64,000 nucleotides of DNA from Prunus persica (taxonomy: Eukaryota > Streptophyta > Magnoliopsida > Rosales > Rosaceae). The notes under the pieces were generated by a model. The model saw only the letters and a program-made list of their open reading frames with translations, had not been told where the DNA came from and ran no database searches. Positions 1 to 11,340 of this stretch are shown here, in pieces; the first letter of the stretch is position 1, and each line of letters opens with the position of its first letter. The DNA lies in the NCBI RefSeq assembly GCF_000346465.2, contig NC_034015.1, positions 14,367,507-14,431,506 on the forward strand, in the 5' to 3' direction. The translations under genes were made by a program, and so were the position numbers.

Positions 1-322
1 ATTCAGCCTTCTGTCAGGAGGGAACATCATATATGCACGAGGAGTCATAATTAGGTATAACTCTTTCGTGCGAACTCCGAATGGCGAACCGTCAGTTATG
101 TTGCATGCGTCTCATTATCACGAACATCCTGTTATTCTTAGCTTCTGTAGGTTCCTCCCATAACCTTTTAAAATACCCAAAATACCCTTCACAAGTGCAA
201 CTTGGCCAACACCAACCATTCTAGCTCTTAAGCTCTTGCCCTTCCACACATAGACTACCTCATAAGTGCATAGATGTCCCAACGGAGTCACGGTAGCACT
301 TGTCTATGTGCGACCCGTGACA
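1..322 (-). repeat. Partial 3' LTR of the LARD-like element
   Basis: This segment matches the start (minus sense) of the complete LTR at 2602-3780: both share the AGGAGGGAACATCA stretch, the block on cDNA-like 'tcccaacggagtcacg' and the terminal CCGTGACA. Several substitutions separate the copies, so the insertion is not recent. The rest of this LTR lies left of the window. Confidence 0.7.
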
Positions 323-335
323 TTCTCCCTCACTG
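323..335 (-). other. Polypurine tract of the LARD-like element
   Basis: The minus strand reads CAGTGAGGGAGAA immediately before the TGTCACGG start of the 3' LTR. A purine run in this exact place is the expected plus-strand primer of an LTR retrotransposon and fixes the element's orientation as minus. Confidence 0.65.
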
Positions 336-799
336 ATATTGTCGACGTTCTCGTCGACGTGCCCCACTACACTGCTGCATAACAACATCATATAGGATTA
401 TCCTTTTCTCTTCGCTCCAAGGACCATAAAGCACCACTGCCTTAACCCTTTTCAACTTCTCTTTCAAAGTTGTACTCCTTTCCCTCTTCTTGGGCCGAGA
501 CCAAACAAGACATCTTCCCTTAAGTTACGTCATCTTTAGCTTACCACCAAGTGTGAACATACCACGTCCTTAGCCACCATCTTCGCAAGAAAGACTCTAG
601 GATTCACCTTTGAAACACTCCCGCATTCCAAGTATTAGTCAGCAACCTTGTGTCAATGACTTGCTACCTTGTGTCATCTTCACAGGACCAGTACCCATCA
701 CAGGCAATGACCTGCTACCTTGCTATCAAAGTTCCTCTATCACCAATCTCTTCTAGGTGCGCATCCCTTACACAGAAACCACTATTTTTGCCGAGATCG

Positions 800-811
800 G
801 CTATGATACCA
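800..811 (-). other. Second tRNA-Met primer-site-like sequence inside the LARD-like element
   Basis: The minus strand reads TGGTATCATAGC, one mismatch from the plant initiator tRNA-Met primer site TGGTATCAGAGC. As at the main primer site, two bases separate it from a TGTCA sequence that looks like an LTR edge (814). The flanking 'gccgagatcgg' also recurs near 2540. This could mark a related element nested in the internal region, or a duplicated leader. Confidence 0.4.
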
Positions 812-2587
812 CTTGTCATGGAATCAGAGCTTTACGGTTTGTATCTGTTGAGGCCCAAAAAATCCACGGCTTGGCCCAAATGAATTTCCGGCCCAGCGCA
901 ATACCTTATTGAGAAAAAACCCGACTTGGAGCACACAAAAGTCTGCCATGCACGAGTCACACTCCACGTGCCATGCCAAATAAATAATCCATCATGCTAA
1001 GAATCGAGATTAAGATTATAAAATGCATTAGCTTTGCAAATCCATGCTAATTATCCCCTCAAGCATAATAATTAAAAACATGCCAAGCGATATGTCATGC
1101 GAAGCGACATGCCATGCCAAGCACAAAATCATTATTTCACACCCAACCACGCAACAAGCTTAAGTGGGCCCAAGCCACACAAATACCCGGGGCTTACTTG
1201 AGTGGGTTGTGGTATGGATGGTAATAAGTTGTCATGAGGCCCATTGATGGGCCAAGAAATAGAGGTTCCGGGTTGCTTGGGAGCCTCGAAACTCAAGCCC
1301 ATTTCTTAGGCCCAAACATGTGGGTGAGCACAAAGGAGAAAATAGTCCATTACCTTAGCCAAAATAGCCCATTAGCATAACCAAAATTAGCCCAACACCT
1401 CAACAAAGTAGGCCAGCACTTGGTGAAGTTGGCCCATTTATTTGATAAACCAACCCATTGTCATAGAAGGCCCATGTAACTAAGATAAAAATCTGCAAAA
1501 GCCTCAGCCCTTTGCTGAAAAAAAAGAAGCCACGAAGGAAGCAAGATGTCCACATATGCATAGCTGCTCCAGCACATGGGAAGGAACAAGTTTCAAGCAC
1601 AAAACAGTCGAAGAACCAAGGGATATTAGCGTGCAAGCTGTCAGGAGGAGAGACACCCTTCGAACCAGCATGTATATCCATTTGCTTTCCTTGATCAGAT
1701 CTAGCTATGGAAGGAGAAAGGAAAGAAAAAAAGGAAATAGCTGAGAATGAGAGTCTCCTACTAGTTGCAGGAAAGGGCCTTGAGCTCTCAAAAATTCCTG
1801 ATTTTGCGCAAATAGACTGAGGAAATTTCACCAAGATGGGAAAAGTCAAGGGAGGAGAGGAGAAATGAAGGGAAAGACTTGGCAAAATGGGATGGAAGCC
1901 ATTAGGGTTTCTTGGAAAAAATGGCTTCCATTAGCTATAAAAGAGGCCTCTTCTACCCAACAAGCATCATCCATAACCACAACCAGAGAGTAAGCTTCCT
2001 CTCTTACTCCCATAACCCAACAATTTCGTGCTCAGCCCATCTTTTTCCCTTAGTTTTCCCTCTTGGCAAGCTGTTCTAACACTTGACAGAGTCTCTGTCA
2101 AGCCGCCGGAAAAAGCACTCAAGCCACAATTTTCTCTCTTTCCCTCATTCTCAACCAAACCTCTTTGCAAAACCCTTTCTCTTATATCTTAATACCCCAT
2201 CTTTCCTCTAGGAACACTTAATTTTCTCTTTAGTGCTAAACTCATGGCAACTTTTCTCCCATGCCACAAGCCTCTCATGCTAATCTAGAAAATTTATCTG
2301 TAAGCATTAAGAAATCATCTGTACGTTGTTGTTGTTCTGGTTGTTGAAGGTAACCAAGATGCTTTCTAAGGCTCTACTGCCATTTTGAAGCATTTTTGTG
2401 GCTTGATTTTCGAATTCATACAAAGGGGACAATTTCATCAATCTGCCATTTATGGCAGCCCAACCCATTTGCAGTTGCTGGAAGAAAAAGGCCTCCACAG
2501 TATCGAAGTTGCAAATCATTTGAGTAGAAACCACCACTTCGCCGAGATTGGCTCTTCGACATCCTTCTTCGAATGATTAGAGCTTTC

Positions 2588-2599
2588 GTTCTGATAACA
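2588..2599 (-). other. Primer binding site of the LARD-like element
   Basis: The minus strand reads TGTTATCAGAAC, two mismatches from the plant tRNA-iMet primer site TGGTATCAGAGC. It lies two bases inside the LTR edge at 2602. Confidence 0.55.
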
Positions 2600-2601
2600 C
2601 T

Positions 2602-3780
2602 TGTTACGGGATGAATGAGTGGCGCGGTGCGACGAAAGTGAAACACACATTTCGCCACTCAAAGCACACTCGTGTGGCCCAGGATCCATTCGGATCCCAG
2701 TTAGCCTTCTCCCATTTGATGATATTCATGACTCTCACAACTCCGCGAGAGGTTCACCTTTAAGTGTCGTCTCCCACTAGACAACGAGTCATACTACCTT
2801 GTGACAATACAATCACTCTACATCCGGCAACGAACCCTCGACTCCCATACATCAAGCGTTGCATAAGACACATCAACTGCATCAAAAACGTCTCATGCTT
2901 TACTCATGTCTCGCTTATGTCCAAGTCAAGACATAGTGATCCAACACACTATCGGTTTACCCACACTTTTGTCGGTCATTCCTTTAGTGTCCACGATATC
3001 CCACATCTTCAAGCTATACACGCAAGCTGTTATACTTGCTTGTCGCCCAAGCCTTGGCGACATATGTATTTCGAATGTCCCACATAACCATCTCTGCATT
3101 GCATGAGGTCGCAACCCATGCGTACCGGCATCCGAATATATTCCTTCAATATTAGACAAGGCCGAACCCAAGCCAAGTCCATCGAGTACTGTCAAATGTC
3201 TCGCTAGCCAATGGCATAGCGATAAATATGTTGACCTCACTCTTTCCAACAATGCGCAATACGAACGGCCCTGCGTGTTCGTACTGTCCTCGAGAATTTC
3301 TTTCCCTCGGAGACACATATTATCCTTCAACAATCTTATGCCCGCTCTTATGACTACCTCCAATGTCATAAGGATGCTCGCTTAGTGCCACAATGATGTA
3401 AGCATCAGGAGTGGTGGAGAGCATGATATCATGTCACCCCCTATATAGCATTTTATGCATTTAGCCTTCTGCCAGGAGGGAACATCACCTATGCACGATG
3501 AGTCTTAATTGGGTATAACTCCTTCGTGTGAACTCCAAATGGCGAACTGTCAGTTGCGTTGCCTACGTCTCATTATCACGAACGTCTCGATATTCTAAGC
3601 TTCTTCAGATTCCTCTTGTAACCTTCTTAAATACCCAAAATACCCTTCACAAGTGCAACTCGGCCAACACCAACCCTTCTAGCTCTTAAGCTCTCGCCCT
3701 TCCACACTTAGACTACCTCATAAGCGCATAGATGTCCCAACGGAGTCACGATAACACTTGTTTATGTGCGAACCGTGACA
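2602..3780 (-). repeat. Complete 5' LTR (about 1.18 kb) of the LARD-like element
   Basis: On the minus strand it begins TGTCACGGTTCGCAC at 3780 and ends CCGTAACA at 2602, the TG...CA form of an LTR. The first 330 bases (minus sense) match the partial LTR at 1-322. The length is my inference from the primer-site position, since the other LTR is incomplete. Confidence 0.6.
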
Positions 3781-4159
3781 CATGGCAGAGAAAATAATAG
3801 AGAAGACAACCGACTAAAAAAAAGGAGAAACAAATGGGCTTCTACCACACCTGCTCTGATACCATAAAGAAAGAAAGACTACAAAATAGCAACAGACAAG
3901 AACAGAGAATTATAGTGGTTCAGCTGTTGATGCCTACATCCACTTTGAATGAAATTCTCATTCATCATAGCTCTTTAGAGCTTTATAATGGGTACAGCAC
4001 AAAGCAGAATAAACAATTATACAATTCTCAGGATAGGCATGCAATTGGAACATGCACCCGAGACAAGCATGCTTCACTACTACAGAGATATCCAACTATT
4101 AATATTTTATTTCTGATCATTTTCATACCAATACTACCATTCATATAACTTTTTCAACA
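3781..4159 (-). mobile_element. Copia-type LTR fragment with primer site
   Basis: On the minus strand an LTR starts TGTTGAAAAAG at 4159 and runs about 295 bases. It is followed by a perfect tRNA-Met primer site, TGGTATCAGAGC (plus positions 3853-3864), and about 70 bases of leader. The leader stops abruptly at the edge of the LARD-like LTR (3780), so either that element landed here or recombination joined the two. No coding part of the Copia element is present. Confidence 0.65.
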
Positions 4160-4406
4160 ATAAGACAATCATTCTTAACTGATGCACAAGTATTTCATTT
4201 GTACATGTTTGAGATTACAGTACATTTAGAACTCATTCACTTTTAATAAATAAGACAGTAACATATCGCGTGTCACGTTATTTGTAATGAAAGGTGGTGT
4301 TTTTAAAACATATGAAGCGATAGCTCTGTTTTTATCCTGTTTTCTCTGGATTTCTTTAATGAGATCAGACTATGACCAAAAAAAAAAAAAAAAGAAGCTA
4401 TAGTGA

Positions 4407-6208
4407 CTATACCGCGCACTTTCTAGGCACAACTAGTAAAGGCTGAGACTTTCTCATTGTTATCCCCAACTTTTCCTTCCAATCCATGGTGCCTCTGGTG
4501 ACACTTCCATCCAGTGACCAGTCAAATTGGTGCAGCAACAAGCCCAAAGTAAGATGCAACATTCTATGAGCCAGTGGCAAACCTGCACAAACTCTTCTTC
4601 CAGCCCCAAATGGAATGAACTCATAATGCTGACCCTTATAATCAGTTTTTGACCCTATGAACCTCTCAGGCTTAAATGCATTAGGCTCATCAACCCACAC
4701 ATCTGGGTCTCTTCCAATTGCATAAGCATTCACAAATACCTGAGTGTTTTTGGGTATAAAGTAGCCCATGAACTTGGTGTACTCCATAGCTTTTCTTGGT
4801 ATTAGGAATGGGATTGGTGGATGCAATCTTAGGGTTTCTTTAATTATGCCCTGTAAGTATGGAAGTTTTTCAATGTCAGTCTCTTCAACTTTTCTGTTTG
4901 GCCCTATAACTTGAGTGAGCTCAGCTTTGGCTTTGGTTAATGTCTCAGGGTTGCATAGAAGCTCAGTCAGTGCCCATTCTATTGTGCTGCTTGTTGTTTC
5001 TGAACCTGCCAGAAATATTTCCTGCATCACAGCATAAGCAATACAGATATAATTTATAAGTTGACAAGTTCTATGGTCCCTTCTGAGCAAAAAAGAAATG
5101 TAGTACTGCAATGAGAATTACAAGGCTGATATCTCTTTATTAATTTGTTTTTTTTAATCAGCATATCGAAGAGTTCTCAACATGGTTAAAAACGTTACAA
5201 AATTGTATTAAGTGATATGAAACACGCATGACCAAATTAAACTTAATGTGTAAAAAAGACTACGTATTGAACAAGGAAAACAACACCACTTACCAGTATG
5301 AAAATATTGACATCACGATGAGAAATTTTGGCTGGTTCATCAATCCCATTGCCTTCAAACTCAAGCAACACATCCAAGAAGTCCCTAGCTCTCACTCCAC
5401 CCACCTGCTTCTCTTCCATGCGCTCCTCAACAAACTTAGAAGCAATTTCCAGAGCTTTTCCAAGATCCCTCTTCATCTTTCTCTTCAAGCCTTGTGGATC
5501 AAGCCACCTCAGCCAAGGAAAGAAATCAGCCATGTTGGCATGCCCATTCCACTCCATCAATCCAGCCATTGCAGAAAAGAACTCCAACCCTTCTCTTGAG
5601 TTGGGATCCACCAAGTCCCTGGACAGCATGAGGTTGCCAAGAAGGTTGAAACTCATAAGAAACACAAAGCGAGCCACGTGAACTCCATGCCCTTCTTCGA
5701 GCTTTGAGGCTTCCTCTTCTATCCACAACTGCAAGTTGTCAAGACACTTCCTGCGGATGAAGGTCGTCTCATTAATGCGCTTGTTCACCAGCATTTCAAC
5801 TGTCATGAGGCGCCGCAACATACGCCAGTGCGCGCCATAAGGGGCCAGAGCCAGTGACCCCTTGTGGTAGTCAAGCACACGGCTTGCTTCGGTTGTGGTG
5901 CGTCCTGCAAATGACATGTCGTGATGCTTGAAAAGGTCTGCGGCTGCTTTGGCAGATTGAATTACCATAGTGTTTCTTGCACCGAGCCTTAGCCAAATTA
6001 CAGGACCAAACTTGTGCGTTAGGTCAGTGAGAGTCTTGTGTGGCATTGTTCCAAGGTCGAACATGTTGCCGAACACGGGTAGTCCTGGCGGACCGGGAGG
6101 AAGCCGATGGTGGCTCGAGTTTGATGATCTCCTTCGGATCAAGAAGAGCAGAGCTGGTAAAAGGAAGGGGATGAAATAGACAAGAAAATTCCAAGGCCAC
6201 TCCATCAT
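4407..6208 (-). CDS. Cytochrome P450, CYP76 family-like (two exons)
   Basis: Exons are 6208-5294 and 5021-4407 with a 272-bp intron (donor GTAAGT, acceptor GCAG, phase 0), giving 509 residues, normal for a plant microsomal P450. An N-terminal hydrophobic anchor (residues 1-22) is followed by the proline-rich hinge LPPGPPG. The oxygen-binding I-helix reads AGSETTSS (310-317), the K-helix ETLR is at 367-370, and the haem loop FGAGRRVCAG carries the ligand Cys450. The overall pattern is closest to CYP76, probably a CYP76A type, whose members hydroxylate monoterpenoids and related small molecules on the ER membrane. The substrate cannot be read from sequence. It has the same intron position as the second P450 at 13092-15057. 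No defects were seen. Confidence 0.9.
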
Positions 6209-7370
6209 GGTCAGGGACTCAAAGAAATGAAGTGTGCTTTGCTCTCAAGCTAGCTAGAAGCAAATATGAATGTGCCATATAAACATAGCTTTTTAACCTT
6301 AAAGGGGAGTTTCGAAATCACATTGTTAATCACATATCTTATCGAATGGGATTAGCACACATGTAAACTTATTGTAGCCGTCAGTTTCAGAATTCTTCAA
6401 TTTTAGGTAGAAGAGACAAAAAGCCACAATATGTGCCACAAAATATGATTGTTAATAGGTAGATGATGATGCTACCCTAAAGGCCTCGACTATGGAGGCC
6501 ATGGATTTATGCAAGCATAAGACTAAAACCAACTTTGTAAGCATCTTTGGTAACATGTCTGACGATAACAACAACCCAACAACCTAATAAAAATTATTCT
6601 TCCGTTTGATTATTTTATAATTAAATAAATAATACTAGTGTTTCTAGCTATAATTAGAACTTCTACAATTTCTCGAAATTCCTTTTCTTTCTCTCCAGAT
6701 AAATTCCAGTTTGCCATTTTGACCTTTAAATTTCATTGCAAATAAATTATCTTAGTGTATCTCCAACGTCCTTATGCTTTCCTTAAGGTTGATTTGAAAC
6801 CCCAATCATTATAATTAAACAACAATGCAATTATGCAGAAGTGAGTTAGGCCAGTTGGTCAGAACAGTGAGCCCGTCCTCCATGCATCCAAGTTAGAATC
6901 TATGTCTATATATAATTTAGACTATTACTTGTAATCTTGTAATTTTTTTTTTATATAAAAAACAATGTGAGGTCATCTTTTGTACTGTTGTAGCACGGTA
7001 TCTTTCCAATTTTTCCCAAAGAATCATCACTGGAGTCATTCATTAAAGTAAGGTTTATTTTGGTAAATTAAGGTTGGTGTGCCAATTGGCAAAGCAAAAC
7101 CCCCTCTCCAACTAATGCACATATGGATATAATTTTCTGATATCTTGCCTGCAGGTTATACACACCATGCGCTAAAACATAAGTTACATAACTCCAAATA
7201 TATAATTTTTCCCATTAAAAAAAACATACATCAAATCAAGCACACATTGATATTAGACTTTTTCTCTCTTCTCTTTCTTAACGCAATAGATCCCGTTGTT
7301 TTATTGATGAATATATATCCTCTATTAGTTACCAAGCGTGCAAAGCCAAGCAGAGTATCTTATTTCAACG
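6209..7370. other. Intergenic stretch between P450 and HSP70-like pseudogene
   Basis: AT-rich. The first 100 bases are upstream of the P450 and hold a possible minus-strand TATA region near 6270-6282. The stretch also holds a SINE-like repeat (listed separately). No further coding sequence was recognised. Confidence 0.5.
6843..6965 (+). repeat. tRNA-derived SINE-like repeat
   Basis: The phrase ttaggccagttggtcagaac resembles an RNA polymerase III A box, and agttagaatct about 40 bases on resembles a B box. A T-rich tail follows. Similar arrangements occur at 16696-16795 and 55507-55620. The boxes are degenerate, so this is a weak call. Confidence 0.35.
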
Positions 7371-10300
7371 TTACTCATCATAATTCCCCCCAAACTTCGC
7401 TTTGTCACGGTTAAATGTGATCCCTTTCTTCTGCCAAGTGTACTTATGCTCAGAAGAGACACTCAAGATACCATCGGCATCAATAGAAAAGCAAACACAA
7501 AATCCAGGAAGATTGTTAAGAGCTGAAGGAATGTCATGGAGGCTATATTCACCCAAAAAGTTCATACTTTCAGGTATGCTACTCTCACCTTCATATATGC
7601 AGAAGTTGCTTAAAGCTTGATCGTCCTGAACAGTATTAAAACGCACTTTCTCGATCGTAGGAATTCTAATGTTTCTTGGAATTAAGTCCCAGAGTCTCTT
7701 GGCTGTATCATAATCGGTAAACTCCAGAACGAGTGGCAGAGGAGTGACATCTGAGAGGGTGAAGTCTTCAATGAACTTCCCATTTCCATTCCCACTTAAG
7801 ACTGCAGCTTGAATGGCGGCACCACATGCCACTGCCTCATACGGATTGATGCCCTTGCACAGCTCCTTCCCTTTGAAAACCTTCTGTAATAGCTTTTGCA
7901 CCATGGGAATTCTAGAAGAGCCACCAGCAAGAACAACATCATGGACATGGCTTATGCGCATGTTCGCATCCGTCAAGCACTTGGCCACAGGCTCCATACA
8001 CTTGATGAACAAATCCATATTCAGTTGTTCAAATTTCTAACGGGTAAAAGTTATAATGAAATCAATACCCGAGCGCAAACAATCAATTTCAATGTCAAAC
8101 TCAGACTCAAATGAGAGACTCTCTTTTGCCATCTTACATTGGTTTTTTAACCTCCTAAGAGCTCTGAAGTCTTCACTAACGTCCAATGTCTTCTCCCTCT
8201 TGAATTCCTCGACACAATACTTCACCATTCTGTTCTCGAAGTCTTCGCCGCCAAGGTGAGTGTCTCCAGCGGTCGCCAGGACTTTAAAGTCACCAGAACT
8301 AGTCATGGTAAGCAATGGCACATCTAAATTGCCTCCACCCAGATCAAATATCATCACATTTCTCGTGCTATTCCAACTGGACTTCTCGCTGAGGCCATAA
8401 GCAATGGCAGCAGCACTCGGTTCGTTCATAATACGCATCACATTTAGGCCAGCAGAGAGGCCAGCTTCTTTTGTAGCCTGACGTTGGGAGTCATTGAAGT
8501 AAGCAGGGACAGTGATAACTGCATTTTTCACAGTTGAGCCCAGGTAGGTCTCGGCAATCTTCCGCATCTTTTCCAGAACCATGGCAGAGATTTCTTCAGC
8601 AGTAAATTGTTTCTCTTGGCCATTGTGGGTAACCACAATCATGGGCCTGTCAGCTGTACCTTCAACCACCTTGAATGGCCAGTGCTTCACATCACTTTGA
8701 ATAGAGGTGTCACTGAATCTCCTACCGATTAGCCGCTTTGTATCTACAAATTGATACCAAAGTTTATTTAGACTTCTATTCTATCACATATAGGAATTAA
8801 ATATTTCATGGTTGAGTTAAGTAGGCATTTGTATAACAATAATGGTATGGGCACCACCTTATTTACCAACTTTAGTGATACTAACTTACGTGACAAGTCA
8901 TCTCATCTACCACATCATTTTTTTTTAATTAATCATATTTTGACATAATTATTAAAAGTAAAATCTTAAACCATTTCTAGAACAAAGAAAAAAGAAAAAA
9001 ACCAAAAAAACCATTGCCAATCCCCTGATCTGCCATGGACTCCCCCAAATATGACATGACCATTGAGATCCAAACCCACGATATACGTTATATGTGAAGT
9101 GTGAAAAAAATTTGGATTTATTTTCTCTCTTTGAATATCATTTTCCCCATTCATAGTATAGAGGTAAGAGTTTTCAAATGTCATTGGTTATAGTTCTTTA
9201 ATCTTTGTTTTCTTCTCCTCTACTGGTTTTAGCTAGTAATATTTCTAGGGTTTTTAAGCCTGAAACTTGTCCTTTTACACAAAGATTGATGTAGTTTTCC
9301 ATACTCACCACTCCTTCGAATGCAACAGATTTTCGCTACAAGAAATACAACTCTTTTGAGATTTCAAGCCCTTTCAATAGCTTCCTAGTTGTTTCAAGGA
9401 GGGCCTATGTAATTATCTCAACTTTTTTTGTTTACAACATTGATAAAATCTAAACTGATTATATAGATGCAAACAAACGATAAACATATGTGAAGTGTGA
9501 AAAATTTTGGATCTGTTTTTTTTCCCCTTTGATTAGACGGAAACCATGAAATATTTCTGGAAGAACCGAGGCCATGGTAGATCTCGGGATGAAGGGAGTA
9601 TATCAGATTTCTTTTTAAAAAAATTTGTAAATAGTTTAAGTTTCAAATTTTTTGGACTAAATAATTAAGAAAAGATGACGTGGTCCTCGTAATTTGGTAC
9701 TACTAAAGTTGATAAACAAAGTAGCGTTACTGTTTATATAATAGCTTCTTTACCAATACATACTTTTTTCACCTCGGAAGGATCTTACTGAAAGTTAAAA
9801 GATAAAATTTTAACTTCCTAGAAAATCTTAAGCTTAAGAAAATGCAACTACTTATGATTAGTTCTAAGTGGTAAGTAAAGAAATATGAGTGAACAGAATT
9901 AAAAAGGAGACATTAAACAGTAATTATAACAAAACATGATAATTTTAATCCTACGTACCAAAGATTGAGTTGGTGGTGTTTCTCTGGACTTGGTTAAATG
10001 CTGCATCACCTACCAAAATAGTCTCATCAGTTTCAGTGAAGGCAACAAAAGATGAAGTCTTCCTGTTCCCGTGATCGTTCATTATGACCTCTACATGATC
10101 TTTTTGCCACACGGCCACGCGGGAATACGTCGTTCCCAGATCGATCCCGATAGCATTGTCTTCTTCTTGGCCACCCTGATCATGATTTATGGTATCATCC
10201 AGATGAATTTCCTCTTTCACCAATAAGTCATCCAACTCATCCCAACTACTTACTGCGGAGACTTTCATCCTTTCACGAATGGGATTGTACTCCTCTGGTA

Positions 10301-10784
10301 ATCCAGCCAGGATGTGTATATTAAGTAGGTCGAGATCATCCACAGGAGCACCGGCAGCTGCAAGATCGCCCGCCAACTGTTTGATAGTTTCTAGATACGC
10401 AGTCATCCGCATGTCGGGATCTTTCTTCACGTTGTGTATATCTGATTTAAGCTGATAGGTGCGAGCATGAGCGAGATTGGTGAAGTGTTCCTCGAGATTG
10501 AGCCAGACCTGTCGTGAAGAGTCAACTCCGGTGGGCATGACAATTTGTTGGAGACTTTCAGACAGAGTGGCTTTTAGCCATTCCTGAGCCTGTTTCTCTC
10601 TGCCATACCAATTAGTAAGGGCAGACTGAACTCGCCCAGGACGAAGCTCTGTTCCATTAATGATTCCAGAAATATGATGATGGTGAAAATATGAAAGGGA
10701 GAAAGTTCTCCACTGTCGATAGCTATATATATCACTCGTGAGTTTGATTGGAACCAGTAATGGTGACATGTTCTCTACGGCCAT
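7371..10784 (-). pseudogene. Copia Gag-like domain fused in frame to HSP70; broken by an in-frame stop
   Basis: Exon 1 (10784-9959) begins with about 198 residues of Copia Gag (UBN2-type) character and runs without interruption into an HSP70 start, [11 protein letters not shown] at residue 212. Exon 2 (8743-7371) continues the HSP70 ATPase domain and most of the substrate-binding beta domain. The 1,215-bp intron splits the Asp codon just before [11 protein letters not shown], the classic site of the cytosolic plant HSP70 intron, so the HSP70 half derives from a genomic copy, not from a cDNA. Damage: a TAG stop at codon 511 (8037-8039) where the family has R-A-R-F-E; the phosphate motif DLGGGTFD is changed to DLGGGNLD; and the C-terminal lid and EEVD tail are missing, with the frame ending at GGNYDE. 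If translated, the first product would be about 510 residues with an incomplete ATPase domain. A pseudogene is most likely, although the reading frame is otherwise intact. Confidence 0.8.
10191..10784 (-). other. Copia Gag-like (UBN2) segment of the chimaera
   Basis: Residues 1-198 show the Gag pattern of plant Copia elements: an N-terminal [15 protein letters not shown] start, a YRQW core, a W at the [10 protein letters not shown] helix, then an LKSD...[17 protein letters not shown] segment, [15 protein letters not shown], and [12 protein letters not shown]. No CCHC zinc knuckle, protease, integrase or reverse transcriptase follows; an acidic linker (about 199-210) leads straight into HSP70. 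No LTRs were recognised on either side. Confidence 0.75.
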
Positions 10785-10958
10785 GGAAGCACCAGGAGAT
10801 TGGCTAGAAGAAGTTGGAGAGCTGAAGTTGATGGGGTTGTGTGGAGGAAATTACAGTACTTTCCAAAGTCAACAAATGAAAAGTCTAAGTCAATACCTAC
10901 GTACCTAATACATAATACATTCGTAAAGTATTTGAAATTAATTTAGTCTACTGATAAA

Positions 10959-10960
<2 letters not shown>

Positions 10961-10990
<30 letters not shown>
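10961..10990. repeat. (AT)15 microsatellite
   Basis: Fifteen uninterrupted AT units. Confidence 0.95.
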
Positions 10991-10992
<2 letters not shown>

Positions 10993-11340
10993 TCTAACAC
11001 GAGTTAGCCTCATTGCGGAGAAGTTCTTGTGTCGCATGCCGTATATGGAGATACAATGAGAGATAAAAGTTTAATAAATCAAATGAAACAAAATGAAAAC
11101 AAAATGAAATTTCACGAGGCAAAGTATTTCTATGCGGGACAATGCTTTCAACACCTACCTCACCTCACGTAATGTTTTCATCACAATAACATCAATATAT
11201 AATAAAGGTCTTCGAAACTTGGGTTGCTAGTCTCTCATTGTCTTGGCTGTATAATTAAGTGTGCGCAACTTCCTTGCTAATTCCTTTTATATAAACAACA
11301 TGATGATTGTCATCATATATAAAAATTCAACTTCTATTAA

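Larger units (their letters stand above)
1..3780 (-). mobile_element. Non-autonomous LTR retrotransposon (LARD-like), left LTR cut by window edge
   Basis: Two related segments, 1-322 and about 3450-3780, end in the same way (CCGTGACA on the plus strand) and match over some 300 bases. Read on the minus strand the order is 5' LTR (3780 to 2602), a tRNA-Met-like primer site just inside it, about 2.3 kb of internal sequence, a polypurine tract, then the 3' LTR (322 leftwards, truncated by the window). The internal part holds no protease, reverse transcriptase or integrase that I can recognise. It has only short open frames, such as a 76-codon one at 2307-2537 (minus) just after the primer site. 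This is the structure of a large retrotransposon derivative that depends on proteins supplied in trans. The left target duplication lies outside the window, so the insertion cannot be closed. Confidence 0.7.

Noticed and set aside
1400..1885. 161-codon minus-strand open frame in the LARD-like element
   Set aside because: Its residue pattern (Ser/Phe-rich, no domain) matches nothing I know, and it sits in non-coding retrotransposon interior.
2764..3369. Overlapping open frames on both strands within the LTR
   Set aside because: They lie in an LTR, overlap on opposite strands and show no family motif.
8037..8039. TAG as a recoded (read-through) codon in the HSP70-like gene
   Set aside because: Nothing nearby suggests recoding, nuclear plant genes use UAG as stop, and other damage is present. 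A plain nonsense mutation is simpler.
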